Below are positions 38,951 to 45,963 of a DNA stretch of 53,394 bases, in pieces (the stretch's first letter is position 1; each line of letters opens with the position of its first letter). The stretch spans positions 1-53,394 of the IMG/VR virus record IMGVR_UViG_3300014913_000002; one strand, 5' to 3'. The notes under the pieces are model-generated. The model saw only the letters and a list, made by a program, of their open reading frames with translations. It was not told where the DNA came from and made no database searches. Position numbers and translations under genes: made by a program. Source of the DNA: a virus.

Positions 38951-39124
38951 TTACCCCTCTTGATTAATTTTTCTAAGCTCTCTCTTTAGCCTAGCTAATA
39001 GCTCATTCGCCAGCTTCTCACCAAAAGCACCAGGTGGTAGTTCTTTTTCTCTCTGTTTGCGTTTATACCACCTGGGAAAATAAGTTTTTTCTATTTCATG
39101 GATAGAGCGAAATACTTCTTTCAT
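38951..39124 (-). CDS. Small basic helical protein
   Basis: The start is ATG 39124 (MKEVFRSIHEIEKTYFPRWY) after GGGGGG; the longer frame lacks a ribosome site. The 57-residue product is basic. No family recognised. Confidence 0.45.
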   Translation of the reverse strand: MKEVFRSIHEIEKTYFPRWYKRKQREKELPPGAFGEKLANELLARLKRELRKINQEG

Positions 39125-39126
39125 GG

Positions 39127-39309
39127 TTAGCCCCCCATATTTTTCTCGAACACAATTTCTATTGACCAAAAAAGAAAACCAAATGTAATAAAGCTACAAT
39201 TTTCAATTGTATCGACTGTAAAGACAATTGTAGGCAACAATGCACACTCAATATATTTCCAACCCAATCCTTTTAATACCAAATTATTAAATCTGAATTT
39301 AAGAGGCAT
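39127..39309 (-). CDS. Small hydrophobic protein
   Basis: The 60-residue protein starts at ATG 39309 after AAAGGGAGTTAACC and holds hydrophobic stretches (YIECALLPTIVFTVDTI and CSFITFGFLFWSIEIVF) that may cross the membrane twice. No family recognised. Confidence 0.45.
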   Translation of the reverse strand: MPLKFRFNNLVLKGLGWKYIECALLPTIVFTVDTIENCSFITFGFLFWSIEIVFEKNMGG

Positions 39310-39348
39310 GGTTAACTCCCTTTTGGAAATTCCTGGATTATTAACATA

Positions 39349-39948
39349 TTAATGCTCATCCCAAAAAATATGTCTTAAATACCATTTTGATTTAACCGAT
39401 TTGATCACACATAAAAATTTAGCCTGGTCAAATCTATCTCCTTTTAATCTAACGCCGTTTACTTTTTGTGATGGGTATATTTCTTCAATAAATCTAAACC
39501 CAAAATCATTTGCATAGGTTATTATTCTGTTTCTAATCTCTTGGTTTGAATTATAAATTCTTAGGTTTGATCTGTGCCAATTCCCTTCTGCATCAAAAAT
39601 ACCAGCTAGATAACCTCTTTTGAAATCCTTGTTTATTTCTGAGGGGGTTGTGATTTTTTTAATTCTTATCAATATATTAGCTTTACGGGTTTCAATTTTA
39701 TATATATCCCCATAAAATGGCCTTATATTTAACCTAATTCCTAGCCGTCTAAGGTATTGTCGAACTCTTTTTAGGATTGCCTTATCTTTAACCGCAATCC
39801 TCCAATACCATTGGTTTTCTCTATATGTGTTTTTATAAGTCGGCATTTTAAATGTTCCGTCCCCGTCAGTCATTCCTGCTATATAACCAGCTATATATCC
39901 CCGGTTTCCATTAAAGATGTCGGTCCATTCAATTTTGGTTTTGTTCAT
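39349..39948 (-). CDS. LAGLIDADG homing endonuclease with TKIEWTD leader
   Basis: The 199-residue protein has two LAGLIDADG motifs, YIAGMTDGDGTF near residue 22 and YLAGIFDAEGNW near 112, each with the catalytic acidic residue, so it is a single-chain enzyme. The first residues, MNKTKIEWTD, are the usual start of the phage Gp37/Gp68 (DUF5131) family, but the rest of that protein is absent nearby. The endonuclease seems fused to, or left from, an invasion of such a gene. It would cut DNA at a long recognition site and promote its own spread. Confidence 0.85.
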   Translation of the reverse strand: MNKTKIEWTDIFNGNRGYIAGYIAGMTDGDGTFKMPTYKNTYRENQWYWRIAVKDKAILKRVRQYLRRLGIRLNIRPFYGDIYKIETRKANILIRIKKITTPSEINKDFKRGYLAGIFDAEGNWHRSNLRIYNSNQEIRNRIITYANDFGFRFIEEIYPSQKVNGVRLKGDRFDQAKFLCVIKSVKSKWYLRHIFWDEH

Positions 39949-39951
39949 AGT

Positions 39952-40341
39952 CTATCCCCACCTTAAATATTCATACTCTTGTATAAGTTTTCTTTGTGCT
40001 TCGCTGAGATTATCTTTGAATTCCTTTAATGCTTGGTCTTTTTTCTTGAAGTATTCATCCACTTTTTTGCGGACTTCTTCATGATGTCTTTTATCGGTAT
40101 CAATCCCTATACCAAAGATCTTAAATTTAAAAGAAAATAATCTTGGTATTTTGTTGGGGTTAAACCTCACAGAAAAGTCTAAAATAGTTCGTTTGTAAAT
40201 TGAAAATATAACCCCAAATATGTTTAAACTGTAATAAGTCGCAAAAACATACAGCCAGAGATGAATTTTCCATATCCCTATATGACTATCTATAATTCTG
40301 TGTTTATGAAAGAAATTGATTATTTTGTTTATTTTATTCAT
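39952..40341 (-). CDS. Unknown membrane-associated protein, 129 residues
   Basis: The first half is basic and hydrophobic (GIWKIHLWLYVFATYYSLNI, FGVIFSIYKRTIL). The second half is a charged helix (HHEEVRKKVDEYFKKKDQAL). Start ATG 40341 lies just past the stop of the small membrane peptide. It is AT-rich, like the endonuclease beside it. No family recognised. Confidence 0.5.
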   Translation of the reverse strand: MNKINKIINFFHKHRIIDSHIGIWKIHLWLYVFATYYSLNIFGVIFSIYKRTILDFSVRFNPNKIPRLFSFKFKIFGIGIDTDKRHHEEVRKKVDEYFKKKDQALKEFKDNLSEAQRKLIQEYEYLRWG

Positions 40342-40344
40342 AGT

Positions 40345-40452
40345 TTACCCCTTAATCATGATCAGAAACATAACCACAAGGAACATTACAATCAAAATCA
40401 TCGATAACCAAAAAGCCAGCCATGATCCGGAAATTGATTTTTTCTTAATCAT
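40345..40452 (-). CDS. Very small single-pass membrane peptide
   Basis: A 35-codon frame starts at ATG 40452 after a strong GAGGAG site: a basic N-terminus (MIKKKSISGSW) then one hydrophobic helix (FWLSMILIVMFLVVMFLIMI). Its strong ribosome site and tight fit between neighbours support expression. Unknown role. Confidence 0.5.
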   Translation of the reverse strand: MIKKKSISGSWLAFWLSMILIVMFLVVMFLIMIKG

Positions 40453-40454
40453 TT

Positions 40455-40667
40455 CTAATTCTCCTCGTTTGCTTCAATTCCCAATTTCTCCTGATATTTC
40501 GGACAATACCATTTTTTGCCTTTGCAAACCCAATCATATTCGTTTACCGCTATCCAAGCTAAATCTTCAGCTTCTTTTTCACAAAATTCTGAAACTACTT
40601 CATCCCCCAAAGATTCTCCACATTCATCACAGGTTAAAATCCAAAACATTTCTTGTTTTAATCCCAT
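40455..40667 (-). CDS. Small zinc-finger-like protein
   Basis: ATG 40667 follows GAGGAGG at the stop of the upstream gene, giving 70 residues. CDECGESLGDEVVSEFCEKE and VCKGKKWYCPKYQ provide four or more Cys for zinc. It resembles the small treble-clef proteins common in this genome. Function unknown. Confidence 0.55.
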   Translation of the reverse strand: MGLKQEMFWILTCDECGESLGDEVVSEFCEKEAEDLAWIAVNEYDWVCKGKKWYCPKYQEKLGIEANEEN

Positions 40668-40668
40668 C

Positions 40669-40938
40669 CTAATCCTCCTCACTCGGTCTCATTCGCAAAT
40701 CCTCAATCAGCCGGCAGATTTCACGGTCGTAGGTCTTTATTGCCCGGAGCAGTGCGTCAAGTTTTTCTTCTTCCAATTTAATCCGCCGGATCGTCAGCTC
40801 TATTTCTTTTTGCTTTTCCTTTATTCCCCAGAACCAAATCTGCTTCTGGCTGACTGAATAACCTATGATTATCCCAAGGATAATTCCAACAAAAACACCG
40901 ACAACCACCCAAGTTATTAGCCTGCCTTGTTTATTCAT
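40669..40938 (-). CDS. Membrane-anchored coiled-coil protein
   Basis: The 89-residue protein has an N-terminal membrane helix (LITWVVVGVFVGIILGIIIG) and a coiled coil (KEIELTIRRIKLEEEKLDAL). The layout resembles Rz-type inner-membrane spanin subunits, but it lies far from the endolysin and no outer lipoprotein is seen. Start ATG 40938 overlaps the previous gene. Confidence 0.5.
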   Translation of the reverse strand: MNKQGRLITWVVVGVFVGIILGIIIGYSVSQKQIWFWGIKEKQKEIELTIRRIKLEEEKLDALLRAIKTYDREICRLIEDLRMRPSEED

Positions 40939-41230
40939 TGTCTTCCCCTTTCTCTTTCCTCTTGTTTTTTAATAGCTCTTTTAACCGATTTATTTTTTCT
41001 TTCTTGATTTCCTCATACACACTTGTCGAGAGCATTGTTTTAATCTGGTTAATCATAATTTCAACATCCACAATTTCTTCAACAAAATGAATAAAATTTC
41101 CCAAGCTTTTTTCCCGCCGAAATTTCATTACCGAATGAATTAATTCACCACATTCTTCCACAAGAACATCAAGCTGAAAGTTAATACCCCACTTTTTAAT
41201 TGCTTCTTGATAAATATTACCCTTTTTCAT
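40931..41230 (-). CDS. MazG-like nucleotide pyrophosphohydrolase
   Basis: The 99-residue all-helical protein has VEECGELIHSVMK and FVEEIVDVEIMINQI, giving the E..E and E..D metal-binding residues of the MazG/dUTPase-2-like superfamily. It would hydrolyse NTPs or dNTPs to monophosphates, adjusting nucleotide pools or alarmone levels during infection. Start ATG 41230 is coupled to the previous gene (ATGA). Confidence 0.75.
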   Translation of the reverse strand: MKKGNIYQEAIKKWGINFQLDVLVEECGELIHSVMKFRREKSLGNFIHFVEEIVDVEIMINQIKTMLSTSVYEEIKKEKINRLKELLKNKRKEKGEDNE

Positions 41231-41640
41231 AACTCAAACCTCCCTTCTTTCGGGTAAAAAACTCTATTGCGAATCCTTCCTACTTCTTCAGCCACTTGCC
41301 GAAACGGAGAATATCGTTTCACAACTATTTCTGTGCGATTGATTTTCTGAAATATAAACACCTCATCGCCCGGTGCCCAGGGGATATTTTTCAGTTTCTC
41401 CACTTTCCGGCCTATACTTGAATCCAATGTCGCCTGTATCCATAGGGTGCGGTAGTCTTTCTTTGCTATTAGGTCAACACAATTGAAAATATCGGTTTTC
41501 CGGCTGACCCAAACCATGCCCTTTTTTGTATAAATCGGTTTCGCTGATGGTGTTTCGTTATGAACAATCCAACCTCGCTCTTCCAGCCACTTTTGAATCC
41601 AGCGTTGGAACCCTAGACCTTTATCACGTTTTGTGCTCAT
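41227..41640 (-). CDS. PD-(D/E)XK-type resolvase-like nuclease
   Basis: The 137-residue protein has FQRWIQKWLEERGWIVHNET, then DIFNCVDLIAKKDYRTLWIQ. This resembles the Holliday-junction-resolvase-like layout of an N-terminal helix, then D-(x)n-Q-x-T in place of the usual E-x-K. It may cut branched or damaged DNA. It overlaps the ClpP stop (ATGA). The replaced catalytic residue leaves some doubt about activity. Confidence 0.6.
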   Translation of the reverse strand: MSTKRDKGLGFQRWIQKWLEERGWIVHNETPSAKPIYTKKGMVWVSRKTDIFNCVDLIAKKDYRTLWIQATLDSSIGRKVEKLKNIPWAPGDEVFIFQKINRTEIVVKRYSPFRQVAEEVGRIRNRVFYPKEGRFEL

Positions 41641-42185
41641 TTGGGCCTCTCCCGCCTATTTATAATTGCATCTACCAATCCATAATCAACTGCTTCTTTT
41701 GCGGTCATATATCTCAAATATGTTAGGTCTTTCCTAATTTGGCTCAGCTTTTGACCTGTTGTTTTTGCTAATAAAGTTTCCACCTTCTGTTGTAGGCGTT
41801 TAATCTCTTTGGCTTCAATTTCAATTTCTGATGCACTTCCAAAACTAAATGACCACACCTGATGAATCATTACCCTTGAGTTTGGGGTTATAAATCTCTT
41901 CCCTTTTGTCCCAGCCGACAAGACCATTGCCGCTCCAGACATCGCCTTTCCTATACAGATAGTTCGGACATCACAACTTATAAGATTCATGACATCTATA
42001 ATACTGAAGGTTGAATCCACATATCCCCCATATGAATCAATGTAAAAATAGATGTCTTGAATTGGACTCTCCCATTCTAAAAGCAAAAGCTTTTCGTTTA
42101 TCTCTTTTGCCTTTTTTTCATCAATTCTCCCATTGAGAAAAATGATTCTTCCTTCTTTCAGTTTGTTTTCTTTCTCTTCACTCAT
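41637..42185 (-). CDS. clpP: ClpP-family serine protease
   Basis: The start is ATG 42185 (MSEEKENKLKEGR) after AGGAGGAAAG, giving 182 residues. The fold is ClpP/crotonase: IYFYIDSYGGYVDSTFSIID, nucleophile Ser in GKAMSGAAMVLSAG, His in VMIHQVWSF, and the acidic element in DYGLVDAII. Unlike phages that use ClpP-like proteases in head maturation, this gene lies among replication genes and the head operon has its own protease. It may work with host ClpX/ClpA to degrade specific proteins. Confidence 0.88.
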   Translation of the reverse strand: MSEEKENKLKEGRIIFLNGRIDEKKAKEINEKLLLLEWESPIQDIYFYIDSYGGYVDSTFSIIDVMNLISCDVRTICIGKAMSGAAMVLSAGTKGKRFITPNSRVMIHQVWSFSFGSASEIEIEAKEIKRLQQKVETLLAKTTGQKLSQIRKDLTYLRYMTAKEAVDYGLVDAIINRRERPK

Positions 42186-42196
42186 CTTTCCTCCTC

Positions 42197-42463
42197 TCAC
42201 AAAATAGCCAGGGCGTCTTCCAGGTGAGATAGCTCTTGTTTTAGGTATTCACAAAATAGACGCCCTTGCTCATCTGGTGGACAGAGACACCCCACATCCG
42301 GATTCAATAAACACTCATCCTGACTGACTCCGGCTTCCGGACACTTACCTTGTTCGCAGAGCCCCAATTGTTCTTCCACTTTTCCCATCCTCTCTATAAG
42401 TCTCTGTCTTTCTTGTTCCCTTTCGTATTCAAAGAATTTTTGTTCCAATGGGTCTTTAAGCAT
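42197..42463 (-). CDS. Coiled-coil protein with Cys cluster
   Basis: The start is ATG 42463 (MLKDPLEQKFFEYEREQERQ) after AAGGGGG, 88 residues. A charged coiled coil precedes CEQGKCPEAGVSQDECLLNP and CLCPP, with several Cys suited to a metal cluster. Function unknown. Confidence 0.55.
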   Translation of the reverse strand: MLKDPLEQKFFEYEREQERQRLIERMGKVEEQLGLCEQGKCPEAGVSQDECLLNPDVGCLCPPDEQGRLFCEYLKQELSHLEDALAIL

Positions 42464-42474
42464 TGGTAGCCCCC

Positions 42475-42672
42475 TTAATAAAAACTCGGCCAAGTTTCTT
42501 TGTCGACCATACTAACCAATACCTCTTTCAGTTTTTTAATGAGCTCAACAATAGTATTGGGGTCTAAATACATCAGGGTTTCTTTTCCATTTTTATCCAC
42601 AAACCATAAGTGGTCTTGGTCAAAATAAATCCCAATTTTACAATCTTTGGTATTACAGGCACATTTAATCAT
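42475..42672 (-). CDS. Small Cys-containing protein
   Basis: ATG 42672 (MIKCACNTKDCKIGIYFDQD) follows GAAGGGAAGGGA, 65 residues. The N-terminal CACNTKDC may bind metal. The middle is beta (LWFVDKNGKETLMYLDPNTI). It overlaps the end of the small membrane peptide. Confidence 0.55.
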   Translation of the reverse strand: MIKCACNTKDCKIGIYFDQDHLWFVDKNGKETLMYLDPNTIVELIKKLKEVLVSMVDKETWPSFY

Positions 42673-42760
42673 TTTTATTCCCTTCCCTTCCAGCCACAAA
42701 AAGACAGGCCGTCCAAAACCCAAACCAAAACATAAAAAACCCGACAATTACATACCACAT
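42665..42760 (-). CDS. Very small membrane peptide
   Basis: A 31-codon frame starts at ATG 42760 (MWYVIVGFFMFWFGFWTACL) after AAAGGGGGAAC. It is almost entirely one hydrophobic helix with a charged end. It overlaps both neighbours by a few codons. Plausible but not proven. Confidence 0.45.
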   Translation of the reverse strand: MWYVIVGFFMFWFGFWTACLFVAGREGNKND

Positions 42761-42918
42761 TGTTCCCCCTTTAAAATCTCTATAGCCCGGTCAATCTGGG
42801 CTATAATTATTTTGGCGTGTTTTTCAATAATTTCCCGGTCTTTCTCAGGCCAGGGTTTCTTTATGGATTCTCGGTATTGCCTTTTTGATGCCTCAAGAAT
42901 ATTCAAGACATAATTCAT
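42748..42918 (-). CDS. Small helical protein after the helicase
   Basis: The start is ATG 42918 (MNYVLNILEASKRQYRESIK) after GGGGGTAAAT, 56 residues. Nearly all helix, charged. Its start lies at the helicase stop. Possible helicase accessory; unknown. Confidence 0.5.
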   Translation of the reverse strand: MNYVLNILEASKRQYRESIKKPWPEKDREIIEKHAKIIIAQIDRAIEILKGEQCGM

Positions 42919-42920
42919 AT

Positions 42921-44210
42921 TTACCCCCAATTTAGCCCAGCCGGCTTTTTGGGTTGGTTCTCCGGGATTGAGCCATCGCTTTCCTCAACTTCCATCATCT
43001 TCCCGGTCTCAGAGTCAAACCTGACTTTTATCCCCCCAGTCCGGCCACGCTTATTTTTTATTAGTCGAACATACCTAAAGCCTTCCCACTCACCCGGGTG
43101 GCTTGGATGTTCGTATGGATTCGATATGCCAATCATAAAGTCTGAATTCTCCTCAATTGCTCCGGAATCCCGGGCTGAATCCAATCGCACCGCTTCATAT
43201 TCGGCCACCGCCCGAGAAAGCTGGACTAAAAGAATTAGAAAGATTTCTCTTTCTTTCGCCAGATTTTTAAGATCTAGCATCTTGCGGGTCGTCTTTTCAT
43301 AAAGGCTTCCCGGCTGGTCGGTTTTAATGATATTTAAATAATCAATTAAAATAATTCTTAAATCATCTTCTTTGACAATCTGATTAATATCATCCACCGA
43401 GTAAGGCTTCTCGTAAATTTTAAGGTTGCCGGCATGATGGTTTACAAAATCTTCTGTCACCAGCTCACCCTTAATCATCCTTGACCGCACCTCCTGAAAA
43501 CTCATCCCATACCAGCTTTGGACCATCCGCATCACTAAAGCCTCTTTTGTCATCTCAAGGCTAAAAAACCCAATGGGTATGTCCATTGTATTTACTAGGT
43601 GCTGGGTTATATGAAGGGCGAAAAAAGTTTTACCGGCCGTAGGTCGTCCAAGAATCGAAAGAAGTTCTCCGTAATTGTAACTATGAACCCAGTGGTCGAG
43701 AGAAGGAAAACCGATAGTTATCCCAGCGCCACTCCCTAAAGTGATCCATTCAACAAATTTTTCAAATGCTATCTCAAAATCTCCGCTTTCTCGTTCCCTT
43801 TCAGTAACTTTAGCTTTTTCAACGATTGCTGAAATGGCCTCCCAATCGATAGGCTTCCCCCTGGCTATCTCTGATATTTCGCTTATAAGCATTCGGTGAG
43901 CTTTCTCTTTCTTTATCTCTTCAATCAATCTTAAAAGTTCTTTTTCCTGCCAACCCAAGGGAATTCCCTTAACCCAATCTGAGGTTATAAATTCAGCCAA
44001 CTCCGAACCGGAAATAAAAGTTTTGCTTTGGTCATAAAGCTGAATCAAATCAATTCGCCCTTCCTTCTCATAGAGTTCTTTCATTTTCTGAAAAAGCGTG
44101 TGGTATCTTTTCCGAGTAAACAAGTCTTCTGAATAATTTGCCCTCAATACAGGAAATAGATGGGGGTAATGAAAAATCATAGAGAAGATTAATTTTTCTT
44201 TATCCATCAC
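42921..44210 (-). CDS. dnaB: Replicative DNA helicase (DnaB-like)
   Basis: The 429-residue protein has a short N-terminal helical domain and a RecA-type motor: GRPTAGKTFFALHI (Walker A), IGFFSLEMTKEALVMRMVQS, IILIDYLNII (Walker B), and LILLVQLSRAVAEYEA, then RDSGAIEENSDFMIG and IKNKRGRTGG. This matches DnaB/DnaC-type phage helicases. The start overlaps the end of the initiator gene (ATGA). It would unwind the replication fork and recruit the host primase and polymerase. Confidence 0.92.
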   Translation of the reverse strand: MMDKEKLIFSMIFHYPHLFPVLRANYSEDLFTRKRYHTLFQKMKELYEKEGRIDLIQLYDQSKTFISGSELAEFITSDWVKGIPLGWQEKELLRLIEEIKKEKAHRMLISEISEIARGKPIDWEAISAIVEKAKVTERERESGDFEIAFEKFVEWITLGSGAGITIGFPSLDHWVHSYNYGELLSILGRPTAGKTFFALHITQHLVNTMDIPIGFFSLEMTKEALVMRMVQSWYGMSFQEVRSRMIKGELVTEDFVNHHAGNLKIYEKPYSVDDINQIVKEDDLRIILIDYLNIIKTDQPGSLYEKTTRKMLDLKNLAKEREIFLILLVQLSRAVAEYEAVRLDSARDSGAIEENSDFMIGISNPYEHPSHPGEWEGFRYVRLIKNKRGRTGGIKVRFDSETGKMMEVEESDGSIPENQPKKPAGLNWG

Positions 44211-45460
44211 TTACCCCTATTAATCATATCTTTTTCCAACTCGGCCTGTATTTCTTCCCACGGCCGGACATCTGTTTTTCTAGCCTTCTTTGTCCCTCCG
44301 GTTCCCCCTCGGTCTTGTTGTCGGTTCAGCCAATTAATGATAAACCGTTTATAGTTTTTCTTTCTTTTGTCCGGATTAGCCAAAAGCCAGGCTCTCATTT
44401 TTTTGAGCTCAGCTCTTACATTACAGGCCGGATATGCATCAACCCAAACTTGAATGTCTTCAGGAGTAATATTTTCCCATTTTCTAGTTTCAAAATTAAA
44501 TGTTATCTTGGGGGGCTTTGAGGATGGCTTCGAATCGTTTTTACGATTTGGAGCTGTAGTATATTTAACGCCACTATCTATATATATATTATTATTACTA
44601 GATTTAGTGCCTATTACTTGATCTTGGCTACTATTATTATTCTTTTCTTTTCTTTTCTTTTCTTTATTAGATAAGGTATTTTCATCTAAGAATATCCCAT
44701 TCTTTTTTAAGAATAGGGTATTTTTAATTTGATTTAGGGTTAAATTTTTATTAAATACCTTATTAAATTTTTCTAGTTTTTTAGGAAAATTTAATAATTC
44801 TTTTAAGGCTTCGAACATATGATATGATTGAGCCGAGACAAAAGGAAATCCAACTTCTTCTGGTAAATTGTTTAATTTCTTTTGATTACACTTTTTACAA
44901 CAACAAACTAAATTTGCATAATTTGTTCTTCCGCCTTTTGATAAGGGAATAATATGATCTATTTCTAGATTTTTATGATTTAGTATTTCTTTCCCACAAT
45001 ACCGACACTTAAAATCATCTCTTATTGCAATTACTTCCCTTTGAGATAAAGAGATTTTATTTTTTTCTATATCTTCAAGTTCTTGAAAAATGTCATCGTA
45101 AAAAATAATGAATTCCCTTTTTATATCACAATTGGGAATTGATTTAATTTCTTCTTTTATTCTTTTTGTTACTTTTAAACTAGAATTTGGTTGGTGTTTT
45201 AAGAAATTGATTACCCATATAATATTTTCTTCATATTTAATTTTTCCATCTTCCATAAATTTTTTGATAATCTCTTTTACCCGATTTAATTCACACCCCG
45301 TTTCAAAGGCGATTGTCTTTAATGAGATAGGATAGATTCCGGCTTGATTTGAATGTTCATTTGTGAAAAGCCATATAAAAATTAATTTTTCATCTGGTTC
45401 TAACTCAAGAATATAAGGATCAGACCAAAATTTGCATTTAATATAACGGAAATCAGCCAT
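44207..45460 (-). CDS. Phage replication initiator with embedded HNH endonuclease
   Basis: I start at ATG 45460 (MADFRYIKCKFWSDPYILEL) after GAGGGGAAC, giving 417 residues. Residues 1-110 look like the winged-helix start of phage replication proteins (LIFIWLFTNEHSNQAGIYPI). Residues about 130-200 are an HNH nuclease (FKCRYCGKEILNHKNLEIDH followed by IIPLSKGG and CKKCNQKK). The C-terminus (ITPEDIQVWVDAYPACNVRA followed by LKKMRAWLLANPDKRKKNYK) is typical of phage helicase-loader or initiator proteins. The HNH and linker region is AT-rich, suggesting an insertion. Confidence 0.82.
   Translation of the reverse strand: MADFRYIKCKFWSDPYILELEPDEKLIFIWLFTNEHSNQAGIYPISLKTIAFETGCELNRVKEIIKKFMEDGKIKYEENIIWVINFLKHQPNSSLKVTKRIKEEIKSIPNCDIKREFIIFYDDIFQELEDIEKNKISLSQREVIAIRDDFKCRYCGKEILNHKNLEIDHIIPLSKGGRTNYANLVCCCKKCNQKKLNNLPEEVGFPFVSAQSYHMFEALKELLNFPKKLEKFNKVFNKNLTLNQIKNTLFLKKNGIFLDENTLSNKEKKRKEKNNNSSQDQVIGTKSSNNNIYIDSGVKYTTAPNRKNDSKPSSKPPKITFNFETRKWENITPEDIQVWVDAYPACNVRAELKKMRAWLLANPDKRKKNYKRFIINWLNRQQDRGGTGGTKKARKTDVRPWEEIQAELEKDMINRGK
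44575..44675. repeat. AT-rich and polypyrimidine tract inside the initiator gene
   Basis: Within the coding sequence are alternating TA bases (about 44575-44590), a run of ATT repeats, and four tandem CTTTT units (about 44642-44665). They encode Lys/Glu/Asn-rich linker. Such tracts within initiator genes sometimes serve as DNA-unwinding regions, but no iterons are clear. Confidence 0.4.
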
Positions 45461-45674
45461 ATTGTTCCCCTCTTTGCTCTGACATGAATTTATCAATTAA
45501 TTCCCGGATTTCCTTTTCGTCCCCCTCAATATCTTCAAACCGGAGATGACAAAATCGGCCGTGCCTATCGTAGGCAAACACAAAGCATGGCCTTATGCTT
45601 CCATCTAGCTTTTGCTCAAAATCAATCCTGTAAATCTCAATTATTTCTCTTGTTCCTTTAATCCGAATACTCAT
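45453..45674 (-). CDS. Unknown protein, 73 residues
   Basis: ATG 45674 (MSIRIKGTREIIEIYRIDFE) lies nine bases after GGAG. It is a small beta-alpha protein (FVFAYDRHGRFCHLRFEDIE). It overlaps the initiator start by 8 bases. A structured non-coding stretch precedes it. No family recognised. Confidence 0.5.
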   Translation of the reverse strand: MSIRIKGTREIIEIYRIDFEQKLDGSIRPCFVFAYDRHGRFCHLRFEDIEGDEKEIRELIDKFMSEQRGEQYG

Positions 45675-45716
45675 CTGATAAATCTCCACAAATTTATCTC
45701 AAAAGAATGACAAAAT

Positions 45717-45784
45717 AGGGGAGAGGCTAAAAAATGGGGGGTTGATGTTTTTAGGGAATGCCTTGGATGATCCACCTCTCCCCT
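45717..45784 (-). other. Nested hairpin in an intercistronic gap
   Basis: AGGGGAGAGG (45717-45726) and CCTCTCCCCT (45775-45784) are perfect ten-base arms, and inside, CTAAAAA pairs with TTTTTAG. The element sits between two minus-strand genes in a 115-base gap and is followed on that strand by TATTTTGTCATTCTTTT. It could terminate weakly or act as a structured leader of the 73-residue gene. Confidence 0.55.
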
Positions 45785-45789
45785 TGGAT

Positions 45790-45963
45790 TCATTGCCCTG
45801 AAATTCTCTCATCTTTCTTTATTACTTGATACTGTCGGAGTTTTACCCAGACGGGATACTCATCCCCACAAGTCAGGCAGACAGCCATTTCACCAAAGAT
45901 TGCGTGATCTACCCAGCCACCACATTTGTGACAATAAAACTTCTTTTTAACCCTGAATTTCAT
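45790..45963 (-). CDS. Small zinc-ribbon protein
   Basis: A 57-codon frame starts at ATG 45963, overlapping the stop of the nuclease gene. It has YCHKCGGWVDHAIFGEMAVC followed by LTCGDEYPVW, two CxxC pairs 15 residues apart, the core of a zinc ribbon. The tail is basic. Too short for standard cut-offs but well formed. Function unknown. Confidence 0.65.
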   Translation of the reverse strand: MKFRVKKKFYCHKCGGWVDHAIFGEMAVCLTCGDEYPVWVKLRQYQVIKKDERISGQ

